DNA from: Aldrovandia affinis
Taxonomy: Eukaryota; Chordata; Actinopteri; Notacanthiformes; Halosauridae
Reading direction: 5' to 3'
Assembly: GCA_029706075.1 (NCBI GenBank)
Contig: JAINUG010000005.1
Location: forward strand, 6,809,001-6,873,000
Length of the DNA stretch: 64,000 bases
A program made the position numbers and the translations under genes. The notes under the pieces are model-generated. The model ran no database searches. It had not been told where the DNA came from and saw nothing but the letters and a program-made list of their open reading frames with translations. This document shows positions 51,916 through 62,440 of the stretch, piece by piece (position 1 is the stretch's first letter; the number at the start of each line of letters is the position of its first letter).

Positions 51916-52691
51916 CAGGTAACTGCCAAAATAAAGGAAACCCTGAGGGATACTGGCGGCTCTGTTATGGTGGTGGGTGCATTTTCTTGGCACGAGTTAA
52001 GTCCACTCAACCCCTTAGAAGGCAAGGCAAATGCCAATGAATAAAAAGCCAATATGAGTGATCACCTTCATCCCATGGTGAAGCATTTCTATCTTGATGG
52101 GAGTGGTCTCTTTCAGGATGGCATGCCCCCATGCCCCCATGCCCCCAGTGGTTTCATGAGCATGAAAACTACTTAAACCATATGTCATGGCCGTCTCAGT
52201 CACCAGATCTCAACCCAATTGAACAATTATGGGAGAATCTGGAGAGGTGCCTGAGACAGTGTTTTCCACCACCATCAGAAAACACCAAATGATGGACTTT
52301 CTGGTGGAAGAATGGTGTTGCATCCCTCCAGTAGAGTTGCAGACACTTGTAGAATCTTCCAAGGTGCCTTGAAGCTGTTCTGGCAGTAGATTCTAATAGC
52401 AAGAAGGTGAACAAAGAGTTCACCACTCAGCTCAAAAATACTCACCTTAATCACATGTAATAGACAACACACCATGAGAAGCATGGTTCCCATCATATCC
52501 TACAAGCCCCAAGGACATGTTTAGCTATATTTAGGGACAATGGCTGTCAGAGTGAATGTTGTTGTGTCAGGGAGGAACCTGATCCCTGATGACGAGGCTT
52601 GTTGTTTTTGCTCAATACTCAGGGGACACGGATGCACTGAGGAAAATCCCCTCAAGGAAAAAGAGTTTTTCCACCTACACGGCAGGATCTG
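50223..52691 (+). other. Possible small-exon chain of an unknown gene
   Basis: Three segments have good splice borders: ATGGAAG|GTAAGA (ATG at 50223, purine at -3 and G at +4), TTTCATTGCAG|50504-50540|GTAAGA, and AATACTCAG|52623-52691|GTGAGA. Joined, they stay open from the ATG: 113 bases, reading MEGNTKGHSDATKKG and onward. An upstream ATG at 50161 in another frame also stays open through all three. I recognise no protein family. The combined length is short, so chance is a real alternative. Confidence 0.2.
51916..52388 (+). mobile_element. Tc1/mariner fragment (family A), second copy
   Basis: Starts after TA with CAGGTAACTGCCAAAATAAA and passes directly to CTCTGTTATGGTG, as at 27458. It continues to the transposase C-terminal half (PDLNPIEQLWENLERCLRQ near 52210). 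A short (CCCCCATG)n expansion lies at 52121-52148. Stops and frame changes make it inactive. Confidence 0.82.
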
Positions 52692-54258
52692 GTGAGAGGC
52701 CAGTCGATCCTTTGAATCCTTCACAGAATTAATTTCAACCGTATATTCTTATACAGTTGGAAACGTATACTTTCTGGAGCAATATATACATGCATGTTGC
52801 TCCAGCAAAGGAAACATATACAATTTTTATATGAAGAGTTCAGATGCAAAAGTAAATCACGATTTTTTTATTGTGCTTTCTTGGTATAACTTATCAATTC
52901 CAAAAAGGCTGTCCCTAAATTCAAAGTAACAGAAAGTCAGATGTTCAAAAACCAGAGCGAGACTTAGCCATTGCACTTCGGTTATGCTGACCACTGTGAA
53001 TTTCCCAAATGTGGGAATCTCGACTACATCATTTCTGGTAGTGGGGGGCTGTGTTCACTCTCTGCCCTGATATTATGGTGAAAAGACCAATCTTGTCCTC
53101 TTTCACTTTGTAGGTCCCTGTTCTGAATTGTACTGTGTGGTTGTGAGAATTTAGTACGTCATGTCTTTTAAAGGATAAAATACAGTAGTGGATATCTCAG
53201 TTTGTGCTAGCACAACCTGTATCAGGTTTTGCTACAAAACATTGAATAACTGTACATAAAGCATGAGATATATCGAGTTTTGCAACAAAACTATTTGGAA
53301 ATTGCAAAGACGGCACTGTGATCTCAATCATGGCTTGTTTGGTTTAGTTTTGGCAGGCCTTTTATTGTTTTTTGCATATAAACTCTTCATATATTTAATT
53401 GTGAAGGACTCAAAGCGTAACATTTGATTTAGTTTCTGTTCTGCACCCTGTTCCGAGTGTCCCAGAAAACTGTCATAATGGGGGTTTTAAATTTTTAAAA
53501 TATTGAATTGTAAAAATATGCGAATTTAGTGACTCAAGGCAGTTTTTTCAGAAACTTGCTGAATTTGTACTTTTTGGGTGAACATTTTATTTCTCAGAGT
53601 GGGATAAGCCTTTCCAATATTGGGCAGGCAGTGAAGTTTGGATACCTGGAAATCATTCTAAATACAGATATGGGGTTTAAAGTGAGAAATGGAAGCCAAG
53701 ATCAGTTTATTCACTTCCACCATTACAATGCTGCCTTCTGACAGATAATACACATTTTTATCATTTGTTTTCTTTCTGTTATTCTTTATGTCAAAATACA
53801 TAATTGTACATGAACATTTAATCTTTTGAAAGTTGAAATTTAAACATAAAAGCAGATATTTGTACATCTCTTTATATCAAGGAGGGAATTATTGATGAAT
53901 TTTGGTCAGAATGCTTTATTGCCCAGGTTTCTACTTAAAAACAAACTCATTACTCACTTCAGAAGGCACTCAGTGATGATGTACTATATAATACAATTGT
54001 CACTGGATAAATGTGTTGATGCAGGAGCTTTTTCTGTCCATCTAACCTGCATTAAGCTTCATTTATTCAGGAAAGGGATACTTAAATACAGCATGATGTA
54101 AATTTATAGAAGGTGGTTGTAAACAATGAGTCAATATCTGATCAGAGGTTTGATGCAACATTCTGTAGTTTTGCTGAAAATGTATATTCATTTGATATGG
54201 CTGTATTTATACAGAATGTTTACTTTGCAATTCCATTCATAGTTCTACAGTATATATA
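52389..54258. other. Intergenic, no recognised feature
   Basis: Apart from the exon-like segment at 52623-52691, only AT-rich DNA with short chance frames is visible. Confidence 0.5.
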
Positions 54259-55220
54259 CAGGGGGTAGATAAAATATTGGAAACATCAAACAATATATAA
54301 ATATTTATTAACTAACAAGGAGTTGGGCTTCCCTTTGCTTTCAGAACAGTTTCCATCCTTTTTGGAATGCTGTTGTATAACTCTTGAACTGTTTCTAGTG
54401 GGATATCGGACCATTTTTCAAGAAGAAAGGCCTCCAGTTCTTTGAGAGGTGAAGGTGGTGGAAATGTACTCTGCACTCTATGTTCTAGAACTTCCCATAA
54501 CGATTCAATGTTGTTTAGATCTGGTGATTCGGAAGGCCATGGAAGGTGTTTAACTTCATCCTGGTGTTCATGAAACTCTTGAATCCATTTAACAGTGTGT
54601 ATGGGGGCACTATTGTCTTGGAATATTGGAACATCTTGAGGAAACAATGATTGCACCATAGGGTGCACCTGGTTGCCTAAAATGGCTTTGCATTTCTTGG
54701 CCATAATTATACCATGCAGAGTAATAATTGGACCCAATGAGATAGCTGCCCATACCATAACAGATTCACCACCATGTTTTAACTGTTAGGAACAGACAAT
54801 GTAGGTTGAAGGTTTCCTTTGGCTCTCTCCAAACATAAACCCATCCAGTTGTAGGAACAAGAGTAAAAGATGACTTACTAGTCCATATTACTTTCTTCCA
54901 CTGCTTAAAAGTGCAGGCTTGTGCTCATTACACCAGATTATGCATTGTTGTGCATTGGCCTTGGTTACAAGTGGTTTCCGAATGGCTTTGTGAAACTCAC
55001 AGTGTACAGTTGTTGTTGTGACTGGATTACAGAGGTGTAGATTCAGTTCTGTGGTCATGTTTGAGGCCGTTTTGTGGTTGAGACTTAACTACCATGTTAA
55101 GTCTCTGTCTATCCCTGTTGGTGACCTTCGACTTGTGACCACTCTTCTTCTTTCCAGTCATGATTTTTGACACTGTTCCCCTTGACACATTAAATAATTG
55201 AATAGTGTTTTTTCAAAAGT
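54259..55220 (-). mobile_element. Tc1/mariner element (family C), one end missing
   Basis: The left end follows TA and reads CAGGGGGTAGATAAAATATT. The opposite terminal repeat was not found. The minus strand codes for a Tc1-type transposase: NVSRGTVSKIMTGKKKSGHK near 55180 (helix-turn-helix), then the catalytic part from MVWAAISLGP (54758) to 54312. Confidence 0.82.
54312..55195 (-). pseudogene. Tc1-family transposase, frameshifted N-terminal half
   Basis: The C-terminal 148 codons (54758-54312) are intact. They include IFQDNSAPIHT with the second catalytic aspartate and PSESPDLNNIESLWEVLEHR with the third acidic residue. Upstream, the HTH and first-aspartate region is readable only across stops and frameshifts (WKKVIWTSKSSF near 54890, where the aspartate position is replaced). 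Confidence 0.82.
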
Positions 55221-55359
55221 TTTGATAAACCATATTTTTCAAGGTGGGTATTATTTTTCTGATAAATTGTTAGATATTTGCAGTTTTACTTTTACACTAT
55301 TATTCTTAGGGATTTGATTATTAAAACATGATTTTTATTACAGTTGATTTTTGGCCAAA

Positions 55360-55450
55360 GAGCTAAATCTCGGTCTCATATGGCTCAGCATTGGATCTCT
55401 GATTGGAACTGGGTGTTATGGTCAGATTAGACTAAAATTGAGCTTTTTGG
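55360..55450 (+). mobile_element. Short Tc1 transposase scrap
   Basis: The plus strand reads NWVLWSD, a stop, then TKIELFGHAHQW. This is the well-known WSDE(T/S)KIELFG segment around the first catalytic aspartate of Tc1 transposases. It lies in the opposite orientation to the neighbouring family C element. Confidence 0.7.
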
Positions 55451-55619
55451 CCATGCACACCAGTGGTGAGTTTTAGCAGGTCTGCCTGGCCTGTATGGCG
55501 ATGTTACACCTGTCCTTTTAGAGCAAACAGGTGCAAATATTTAATCAAGAAGAGAAAAGATGCAGGTAATACCCAGTTCCGTTCCTACTGTGAATACCAT
55601 TTACCTATCATACTATCAA

Positions 55620-55860
55620 GGAAAGACTTGAATAAGGTAGCATAATTCCAATATGTAAGGAGAAGGACTGTACTGACCCAGGAAACTATAAGCCTATTAG
55701 TTTAACTTGTATCTCATGTAAAATACTGGAATGTATTTGTAGGGATAAGTTGGAATTATACCTGAAAAATAATAGCCTCTTCAGGGATAGCCAGGGGGAT
55801 GTCATGCCTAAAAACCTTGTGAACTTCCTTAGGAAGCTACAAAATGTTTTGCATTGAACC
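55620..55860 (+). mobile_element. CR1-like LINE fragment, second copy
   Basis: The plus strand reads CTDPGNYKPISLTCISCKIL, then ECICRDKLELYLKNNSLFRD. It is closely related to the minus-strand fragment at 29390-30250, with matching block order (TTGGAATTAT, GGGATAGCCA). Truncated at both ends. Confidence 0.78.
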
Positions 55861-55984
55861 AGGCTTATAATATTATACAGTAGATGTTTTTTTTCATTCC
55901 CTTGACAAAGATGAACAATCATATAAAATAAACTATATAAGTAATGAGCTTTATTGTATGCTCAGAAAATTCAGAAAATTCGAA

Positions 55985-56745
55985 CGGTTCACAAATTATA
56001 TAATTTTTCCCCAGAAAAATCAAGAATCATAAATATTCACACCCCTGTTATCAGTACTTTGTGGTTCCTCCCTTGGCCATTGTAACAGCAAGTAGTCACC
56101 TTCCGTAGTGTTGTACGAGGTTATGGAACTTCTTGGGGGGGATCATCAACCATTCCTCCATGCAGAATTGTTCTAGTTCCATCAGGTTCTTGGGTTGACA
56201 TTTGTGGACTGCTTTTTTGAGTTCGAACCACAAATGTTCAATTGGATTCAGGTCTGGAGACTGAGATGGCTATGTCAGGACATTGATCTTGTGCTTTGTC
56301 AACCATTTCTTAGTTGCTTTGGATGTACTGTATGTTTTGGATTGTTGTCTTGTTGGAAGGTCCATCTACGACCATGGTATAGCTTCCTGGCAGAGGGAAC
56401 AATGTTTTTGTACAAAATCAAAATGTCCTGGCACATGCTGGAGTTCATAGTTCCATCCCCAGGGCCTGTGGATGCAAAACAAACCCCAAAGCATTAAAGG
56501 TCCACCATCATGTTTCACTTTCAACATTACCTGCATTCTTCGGATGCCAAACATAACGCTAATGTGCATGTTCAAAAGGCTCGATTTTTGTTTCATCTGT
56601 CCACAAGAAACAGTTACAATTGTAGTTCAGATGTAGTTTGGCGAATTCAAGATGCCTTTTTTGGTGAATTGTCTTCAAAAGAGGCTTCCTTCTTGTAACT
56701 CTGCCATAAGGTCATTGCCATCAAATGGTAGCTTTAGACACCTTG
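55985..56745 (-). mobile_element. Tc1/mariner relic (family D)
   Basis: The minus strand holds KQKSSLLNMHISVMFGIRRM, then VKHDGGPLMLWGLFC (near 56500), the strand before the second catalytic region. QDNNPKHT-like and SPDLNPIE-like parts are scrambled at 56360-56230. The borders are approximate and no clean terminal repeats were found. Confidence 0.7.
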
Positions 56746-56753
56746 TAACCCAT

Positions 56754-57010
56754 TGAGACCGAGCGCCAGCGTTTGCGTTAAGAGGTGGTCTAGTTGGACA
56801 TTAGCGCAAACTCATTATTTGACACCAAACTTGCATAGCGCCAACTGTTTTCATTGTCACGCCCCATTGCGCTGCCCAACCCATAGTTGCGCAAACGCCT
56901 TCATTGCGCATCACGAAATTGCCAAACTCGGCGGAGATGGGAAATATTTTGTTTGCAACAGACGAAACAGGCAATTCGCCAGCACTAGGGCATAACGCCA
57001 CTTAGTGCCG
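56754..57010. repeat. Possible nonautonomous DNA transposon rich in GCGCAAA motifs
   Basis: AGCGCAAAC, GCGCAAACGCC and GCGCATC occur repeatedly. This resembles Harbinger-like nonautonomous elements of fish, but no terminal repeats or target duplication could be fixed. The sequence around 63080-63330 (CCATTTACTAAAGGATTG) has a related flavour. Confidence 0.3.
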
Positions 57011-57690
57011 GCACGAAAGGAGGGCCCATAGAAGCTCTTGAAGAAGTACAAAGAAAGATAGGACCTGGACCACAAAGACCAGGATTGGAGGACTCCCTTG
57101 CTGATAGGTCTTGTGCCTGTGCTGCTCAGGGTGCCGTGGTGATTAATAATCTGACTATCCTCATTGTTTATCAGGCAGAACTGAGAGAGAGGGACAGCTG
57201 ACAGAGGGGGATGGTTTCAAGCTTTGCCAGGAAAACAATTCTATTCTCTACCTTTCTCAGACACCTGTCTCAGTTAGTATCTCTGGTTGTGGGGGAGATC
57301 ATTGGGTGGTTAGTAGCGACAATCCATCTGTGGCTGAGCCTCACCGATGTTCATAAGGTACAAAAAGGCCCTCTTGTAAATGTACCCATTTCTATGGAGG
57401 CTTTGTTTGTGCCAGCAGTTATTTGAATGTGAAAGAGAAATCTAATGAGAGCAATGGAAAGCAAAATCAAATATGTGATAAAAGAAACATTCTTATTGCT
57501 TGCAATATACTTCTTGCATATTTGAACAGAATTTTTTGGTTTACAGTTCAAATTTTTTTTCAGTACTTTTGGCACTAATTTGGCTCCCTTGGTTTAGTTT
57601 CTCTATGTGCGTCTATGAACACAACACCAGTCACAGACTTGGCTGGGATTTTAAATATAAAAAAACACACTGCCCTTTCTCTCCTGTTCC
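57011..57690. other. Intergenic, unassigned
   Basis: Higher GC content at 57010-57350 than its flanks. It has open but unrecognised frames in the plus direction (57211-57426). Retroelement remnant or unique DNA; not resolved. Confidence 0.35.
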
Positions 57691-58184
57691 TGTGATGTCC
57701 GGACAAGGACCCAGGCGCAGACCAGGATAAGGCAGGAAAGGAACGTTTATTGATCAAGCAGGGTTCAAAAGCCGATAGTCAGAGGTAGATAAAGTACAAA
57801 ATCGAAATCCAAAAGAGTAGTCAAAAAGGCAGTCCAAAAATCAAAACCAAATAATCAGAAAGGCAAACAAACAAAATCGGAAGCCAAAAAACTCATAGTC
57901 AAACAGAAGGGGTGTCTCGGAAAATACAACAAACTCTGGCTTACACACAATCGGCATAGTGAATATTGATCAACATTCTGATGAATACTGAAAGCAAACA
58001 AGGAACTTAAATACAAGCGGGGAAGGGAAACACAATAGGAATCAGGTGTGACTGGGAGGGGAAAAGGGCAAGAACACAGGTGAGAACGATAGGGATCACT
58101 AATATAACTGACGTGAAAGATGAGTGATGATGAGAAAATAATAAAATACAAAAACAAGCAGAACAAACGTGGCAAAACATAACA
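57691..58184 (-). mobile_element. Solo LTR with 5-bp target duplication
   Basis: 494 bases bounded by TGTGATGTCC and CATAACA. On the minus strand it begins TGTTATGTTTTGCC and ends GGACATCACA, the standard TG...CA form. The 5-mer GTTCC stands directly on both sides (57686-57690 and 58185-58189). A minus-strand AATAAA lies near the U5 end (CAATAAACGTTCC). No internal coding region is present, as after LTR-LTR recombination. The family is probably Gypsy-type by its R-U5 character. Confidence 0.85.
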
Positions 58185-59210
58185 GTTCCTCTATCATCTC
58201 ACTATCTAGCTAGTGATAGACTAACTAACTTATTGAAAATATATTCTTGAATTATTTATAGCTAGTTGGATATAAATAACTGGTAGCTAGGCTAGCTACC
58301 CAGACCCCTGCCATTGTAAAAAGTGTCTCACCCCAATTTGAAATCAAAGTTTCTCAGACAAGGCTTACATTGTATTACTGGCTTTGAACCATAGGCTAGC
58401 GTTATAAAAACTTTGAATCGAGTCTACTTTAAGCCTGCCATCCAGTTAATTGTAAAACAAAAGGGAGGGGAATATTCCGTTGACTGAAAATACATAGCTA
58501 GTAGTAACATTATATTATTAATGTTGTTGGGTCATTCCAAGTATCAGGTGCCTGTTGAACTTCAAAACCTTTGAAAAAAAAAAAAAGGATATATTTTTCT
58601 CTTTTTTATATTCTATCAGAAAAAGGACAGGTTTGACTTTCAGAAAAATATATTGGTCAAGCTCAGTCACTTAAATCCTAATAATTATAGGAATATTGTT
58701 TACACATGGACCAGGAGATTATTCCACCCTGTTAGGGACATTCACATAACTATCTGAAAATGTTAACAATGCATGTATATATCTGTATTTAGATTTTCCT
58801 CGACATCAAGTGTCCTTTACTCTATCACACTCATTTTGTTCTTCAAATAATTATAAAGCAATAATTATTGAGTGAAATGTGTGCTATTTTTCTGTGAATA
58901 ACAACAGCATTTGGTTAAAATATGTATGTGTGTAGTTGACTTTACAAGTTACCACAAAAACATGCATAACATTTGATGTTATTGTCAAATTATTACTTGA
59001 AAATACCTACCTAAGAGGGTGGAATGAGCATAACAGGATGGAAAGCAATAACAGGGTGGAACTACCACTAATAATGAACAAAAGGTTTTAACAATGAAAT
59101 ATATTTTATTAACTTGGTAAGATAATTAAATTGTCATTCAAAAGGTTTTAACAGCATTTAACAGCTCATAAGAATACTGTACACAAACCCTTAAACAGTG
59201 CTCCTTCCCA
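58185..59210. other. AT-rich intergenic DNA
   Basis: Contains two or three copies of the AACAGGGTGGAAC motif (58722, 59012 diverged, 59049). Otherwise no feature is recognised. Confidence 0.5.
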
Positions 59211-59660
59211 GGGCTGGATCTAGGCATAGGCAAACTAGGTATGTGCCTAGTATCTAATTGCCACAGCAGGGGGGCCCAGACAGAGGGGTTAATATATATG
59301 CTGTATGACTTTCTGGTTCAGTGCAGATCATGCTTGCTATGTTAGCAGTGTCCTTTCAACAATGCTTTCGGGTGCAGTTTTGCCAGTTCAACGCAATGGT
59401 AAAGGGTAAACAATCTGTGATGGGCATTGATAAGAAGCTCAGAGAGCTAGGCCTGGGTGATGTTGTATCTGGCATTACCGATTGAAAATTGCTCCAGAGA
59501 AAGGCTGTTTTCTTTATCGAAACACGGTAAACGTACCTGAGATCAACAGGGAAGGAAAATAAACTGAACGCGTTGTTGGTGATTGAGAACGAATTGACCA
59601 CGTCCCTGGATTATGATGACATCATTAAGTACTTTGGACCTTATCGAAAGTCAGGAGAAA
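59211..59660 (+). mobile_element. hAT transposon remnant (end plus transposase C-terminus)
   Basis: CAGGGCTGGATCTAGGCATA at 59211 resembles the terminal sequence of ZMYM-type hAT elements. From about 59545 the plus strand reads KLNALLVIENELTTSLDYDD, then IIKYF, matching the hAT C-terminal dimerisation region (normally followed by a short tail). Most of the transposase is deleted. The opposite end was not found. Confidence 0.65.
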
Positions 59661-59865
59661 GCATCTGTAAATGTGAGTACACTTTCCACTTAAATTCCTA
59701 ACTATGAATAAGTAAACCCAAATAATAAAATCAAATGTAAAATGCAAATAAATAAATGAAACATAATGGGCTATACCCCTATAAATACATGAGTATCAAA
59801 TTGTGTATAAATACATAAATATAAATAAACCACAACAAAGTAAAATATATATACCTACCTAAGCT

Positions 59866-59879
59866 AATAATAATAATAA

Positions 59880-59910
<31 letters not shown>
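59866..59910. repeat. (TAA)n/(TTA)n inverted microsatellite
   Basis: TAATAATAA repeats followed by TTATTATTA. The two halves are complementary and can form a hairpin. Confidence 0.9.
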
Positions 59911-59929
59911 GGGGTGAGTGGGGGTTTCA

Positions 59930-60073
59930 TTCTTTTTTTATCTGAGTATACAACACTTCTGTCTTTTTTTTCAGGTGAGTATAGAACACCTTTCATTTTT
60001 TTAATCTGAGTATAGAACACTTCAGTTTTTATTTTCAGGTGAGTATAGAACAGTTTTCAGTCTCTTTTTTCAG
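59930..60073 (+). repeat. Tandem repeat with juxtaposed splice-like sites
   Basis: Four to five units of about 32-34 bases, each a T-rich run followed by TCAGGTGAGTATAGAACAC or TCTGAGTATAGAACAC. At 59974/59975 and 60038/60039 a pyrimidine tract plus CAG abuts GTGAGT. A last pyrimidine tract ends in CAG at 60073. Confidence 0.8.
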
Positions 60074-61529
60074 GGTCACTGGAGGATTCCCTCACAGCAG
60101 TAGAGATGTCTTCTCTCTGGGTCTGCATCACAGCGACTCTGTAGCACCACTGCATTTCAGTAGTACTTAATGGTGGTGCCATTCACTAACAAATTAATAC
60201 CATTTTAATATCTTTGATTTATACATTTTGTATATTTTTGCTAATTATATTATCATTACTAATCACAATTATATGTGCATTACAAATATTATACATATGC
60301 AATTGTAAATAGTTTATTTACTATATTTTCTAACAACATTTCCACCCCGTTAGGTGCATGTTCCACCCTGCTAGGTTCATATGCCTAACAGGGTGGAACC
60401 TAACAGAGTGGAAATTTGGGGTCTAAGGTAACCATAGCTCTGTGAGTGATCAAGATTGAGCTAACATGATGGTGAACACATGAAGAGGATTTAAACTTTT
60501 ATATCAAACATGTTTTGAAATTATAAAATTATAAAATTTAATGAATTTTCTCTATAACTTAGCCTAACAGGGTGGAACTTTAATAGTAGGACAAACAGAT
60601 TAACATCATGAAACTTTGAAAAATAGATAAAACCAAGTGTTGATACTTACTTAACTTTGCACATTTGTTTTCCCACCAATAATATTGATGTAAATTCCTG
60701 AATGTGATGTCATTGTAGGAATAGGCAGTTTTTTTAAAGCAGAACTACTACAAACTAACAGGGTGGAACATGATTTCAGGGACACTCAGAAAATCCTAAA
60801 TAAAATAATAATAAATACACTAATCATGAAAAAAACATTTATGATGAGAGAGATTTTAAATAAGACTATAAAACTTTCCTAAGAGGAAAGATTTTAAATA
60901 TTCTTTTATTTATTATTATTGATAGTAGGAATGACCCTACTACTACCTACTTTCAATTGTACTACTAAAGTACTGAACTACACTTGTACTTACTGGAAGT
61001 AACGCTAGTAATGTACTATTTTAAATATGCCACACATCATTAAACAAAATGTTTTGTGGTTATGTTAGCTAATCAGCTGTAGTCAACTCCAGTCAACCCT
61101 AGACTTGAACTCACTTTCCTACTATTAACATTAGTATGCTTCACTAACCCCGTTAGAAAACTGTCCTTATTTTAAAGCCTTAAAACCTGTACAAAAATGT
61201 AAAAAATGGACATTGTGAACAGTCATTTGCTACAGCCAAATACCTGGATACAGCTAGCAGCTTCCTAGCCAGCTAGTCTGGCAAACTGCTGTTGGTTTAG
61301 CTAGCAAGACTCGCTACTTAGTCTTATTGAACAAATGTTGGTTATGGCTTATAGCTAACAATTATGCTATGTACAGCTCCACTGTAAACTTAAATGAGCA
61401 AGAAGCCAGAACCAAGCAAATGTAGTGTGGAGAAACTTGCATGCTGTAAGAATGGTTAATTCTTCACATTTGGAGTGGTGTAAACCTTTTCAATTTACAG
61501 CTCTCCATCTTTCTCACTGGCACCAATGT

Positions 61530-62440
61530 ACCCAGTGTCTGGGTGCTCAGCACCCTGGAGATGGGCTAAAGGCTACAATTCAAGTGCAAGTTCCCATGTT
61601 TTCACGATCTTGTGACCACAGTGGTGAGAGCCAAAGCATGTCCTTTGGCCCTTTTCAGGGAAATTGCATTGCGACTGGTTATTGTGTGCCCCAACAGAAG
61701 TGCAGGCCAAAAGTGACACCAAGAGAATTCTAGTGCACCTGAAGAGACTAGGCCTGGTGCTGTCTCTCCCCCACAAGGCAAATAATGTATATTGGTCTTG
61801 AATTCAATGTCAATGTTGGCACAGAAGAGAAAAAGCCTGCTGAATGAAAGCTTGTCCAAGCTCAATGCTGGAGGCTGCTGGGCCTGATGGCCACAGCTGC
61901 CCAAATTGTACCACTGGGGCTACTCCACAGGGAGATGGTGGTGTATTGTGCAGATGGTCAGCCTCCGAGAGAATAGGTCACGGTGGCTGCTGGTGATGCA
62001 AGGCAGTAGCTGGGTGGTTCTTGACTCCGGTCATCAGGGAATGTGTTCCCATGGGGGCAGTGTGTTCGAGGGTGACCATAACTACGGATACTTTGCTGAA
62101 GGCTGTTTGGAAGGGAAGACCACTCAGGGACATGCAGACAGCAAGACAGTAATATCTTACCCAGGGGCATATGCATGTGAGTGCACATTAACTTCTGCTT
62201 TGTACACATGCCAGGAACATTTATTTAAATTCAGAGCAGTTCATATTCATAATTCATATTCCGGGGAAAGACAATGTGGCAGCAGACCTTCTATCCAGGG
62301 AAGGCTCCAGACCGGGGGAATTGTGCTCCTCTCCTCCACCTGGAGATTGTGAAGGCTATTTTGACCCAAACTCAAGGGTTAGGCCCTTGCCATTATTCTG
62401 TCCCAATTGGTTGGATCCTACCCCTTTTTTCTTTCCCCCT
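61530..62440 (+). mobile_element. DIRS-type retrotransposon relic (RT/RNase H region)
   Basis: Across frameshifts the plus strand shows, in order: VVRAKACPLALFREIA (61625), HLKRLGLVLSLPHK (61735), LLGLMATAAQIVPLGLLHRE (61876), VTITTDTLLKAVWKGRPL with the TTD typical of the RNase H active site (62075), and NVAADLLSREGSRPGE (62270). This order and spacing are characteristic of DIRS-like reverse transcriptase followed by RNase H. The front of the RT and the tyrosine recombinase are not seen. Confidence 0.75.

Larger units (their letters stand above)
58722..60769. repeat. Dispersed 13-16-bp motif cluster (CCTAACAGGGTGGAAC)
   Basis: Copies at 58722-58736 (minus), 59031-59043 (diverged), 59049-59062 (plus), 60340-60354 (minus), 60361-60375 (minus), 60384-60399 (plus), 60401-60413 (plus, one change), 60563-60578 (plus) and 60755-60769 (plus). 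Spacing is irregular. They flank an hAT transposase remnant. Subterminal repeats of a DNA transposon are one explanation. Confidence 0.85.

Noticed and set aside
57211..57426. Retroviral-type integrase fragment upstream of the solo LTR
   Set aside because: A few residues (KVQKGPLVNVPI) recall Gypsy integrase flanks, but there is no zinc-binding or DDE motif. The LTR's own target duplications show it inserted as a separate unit.
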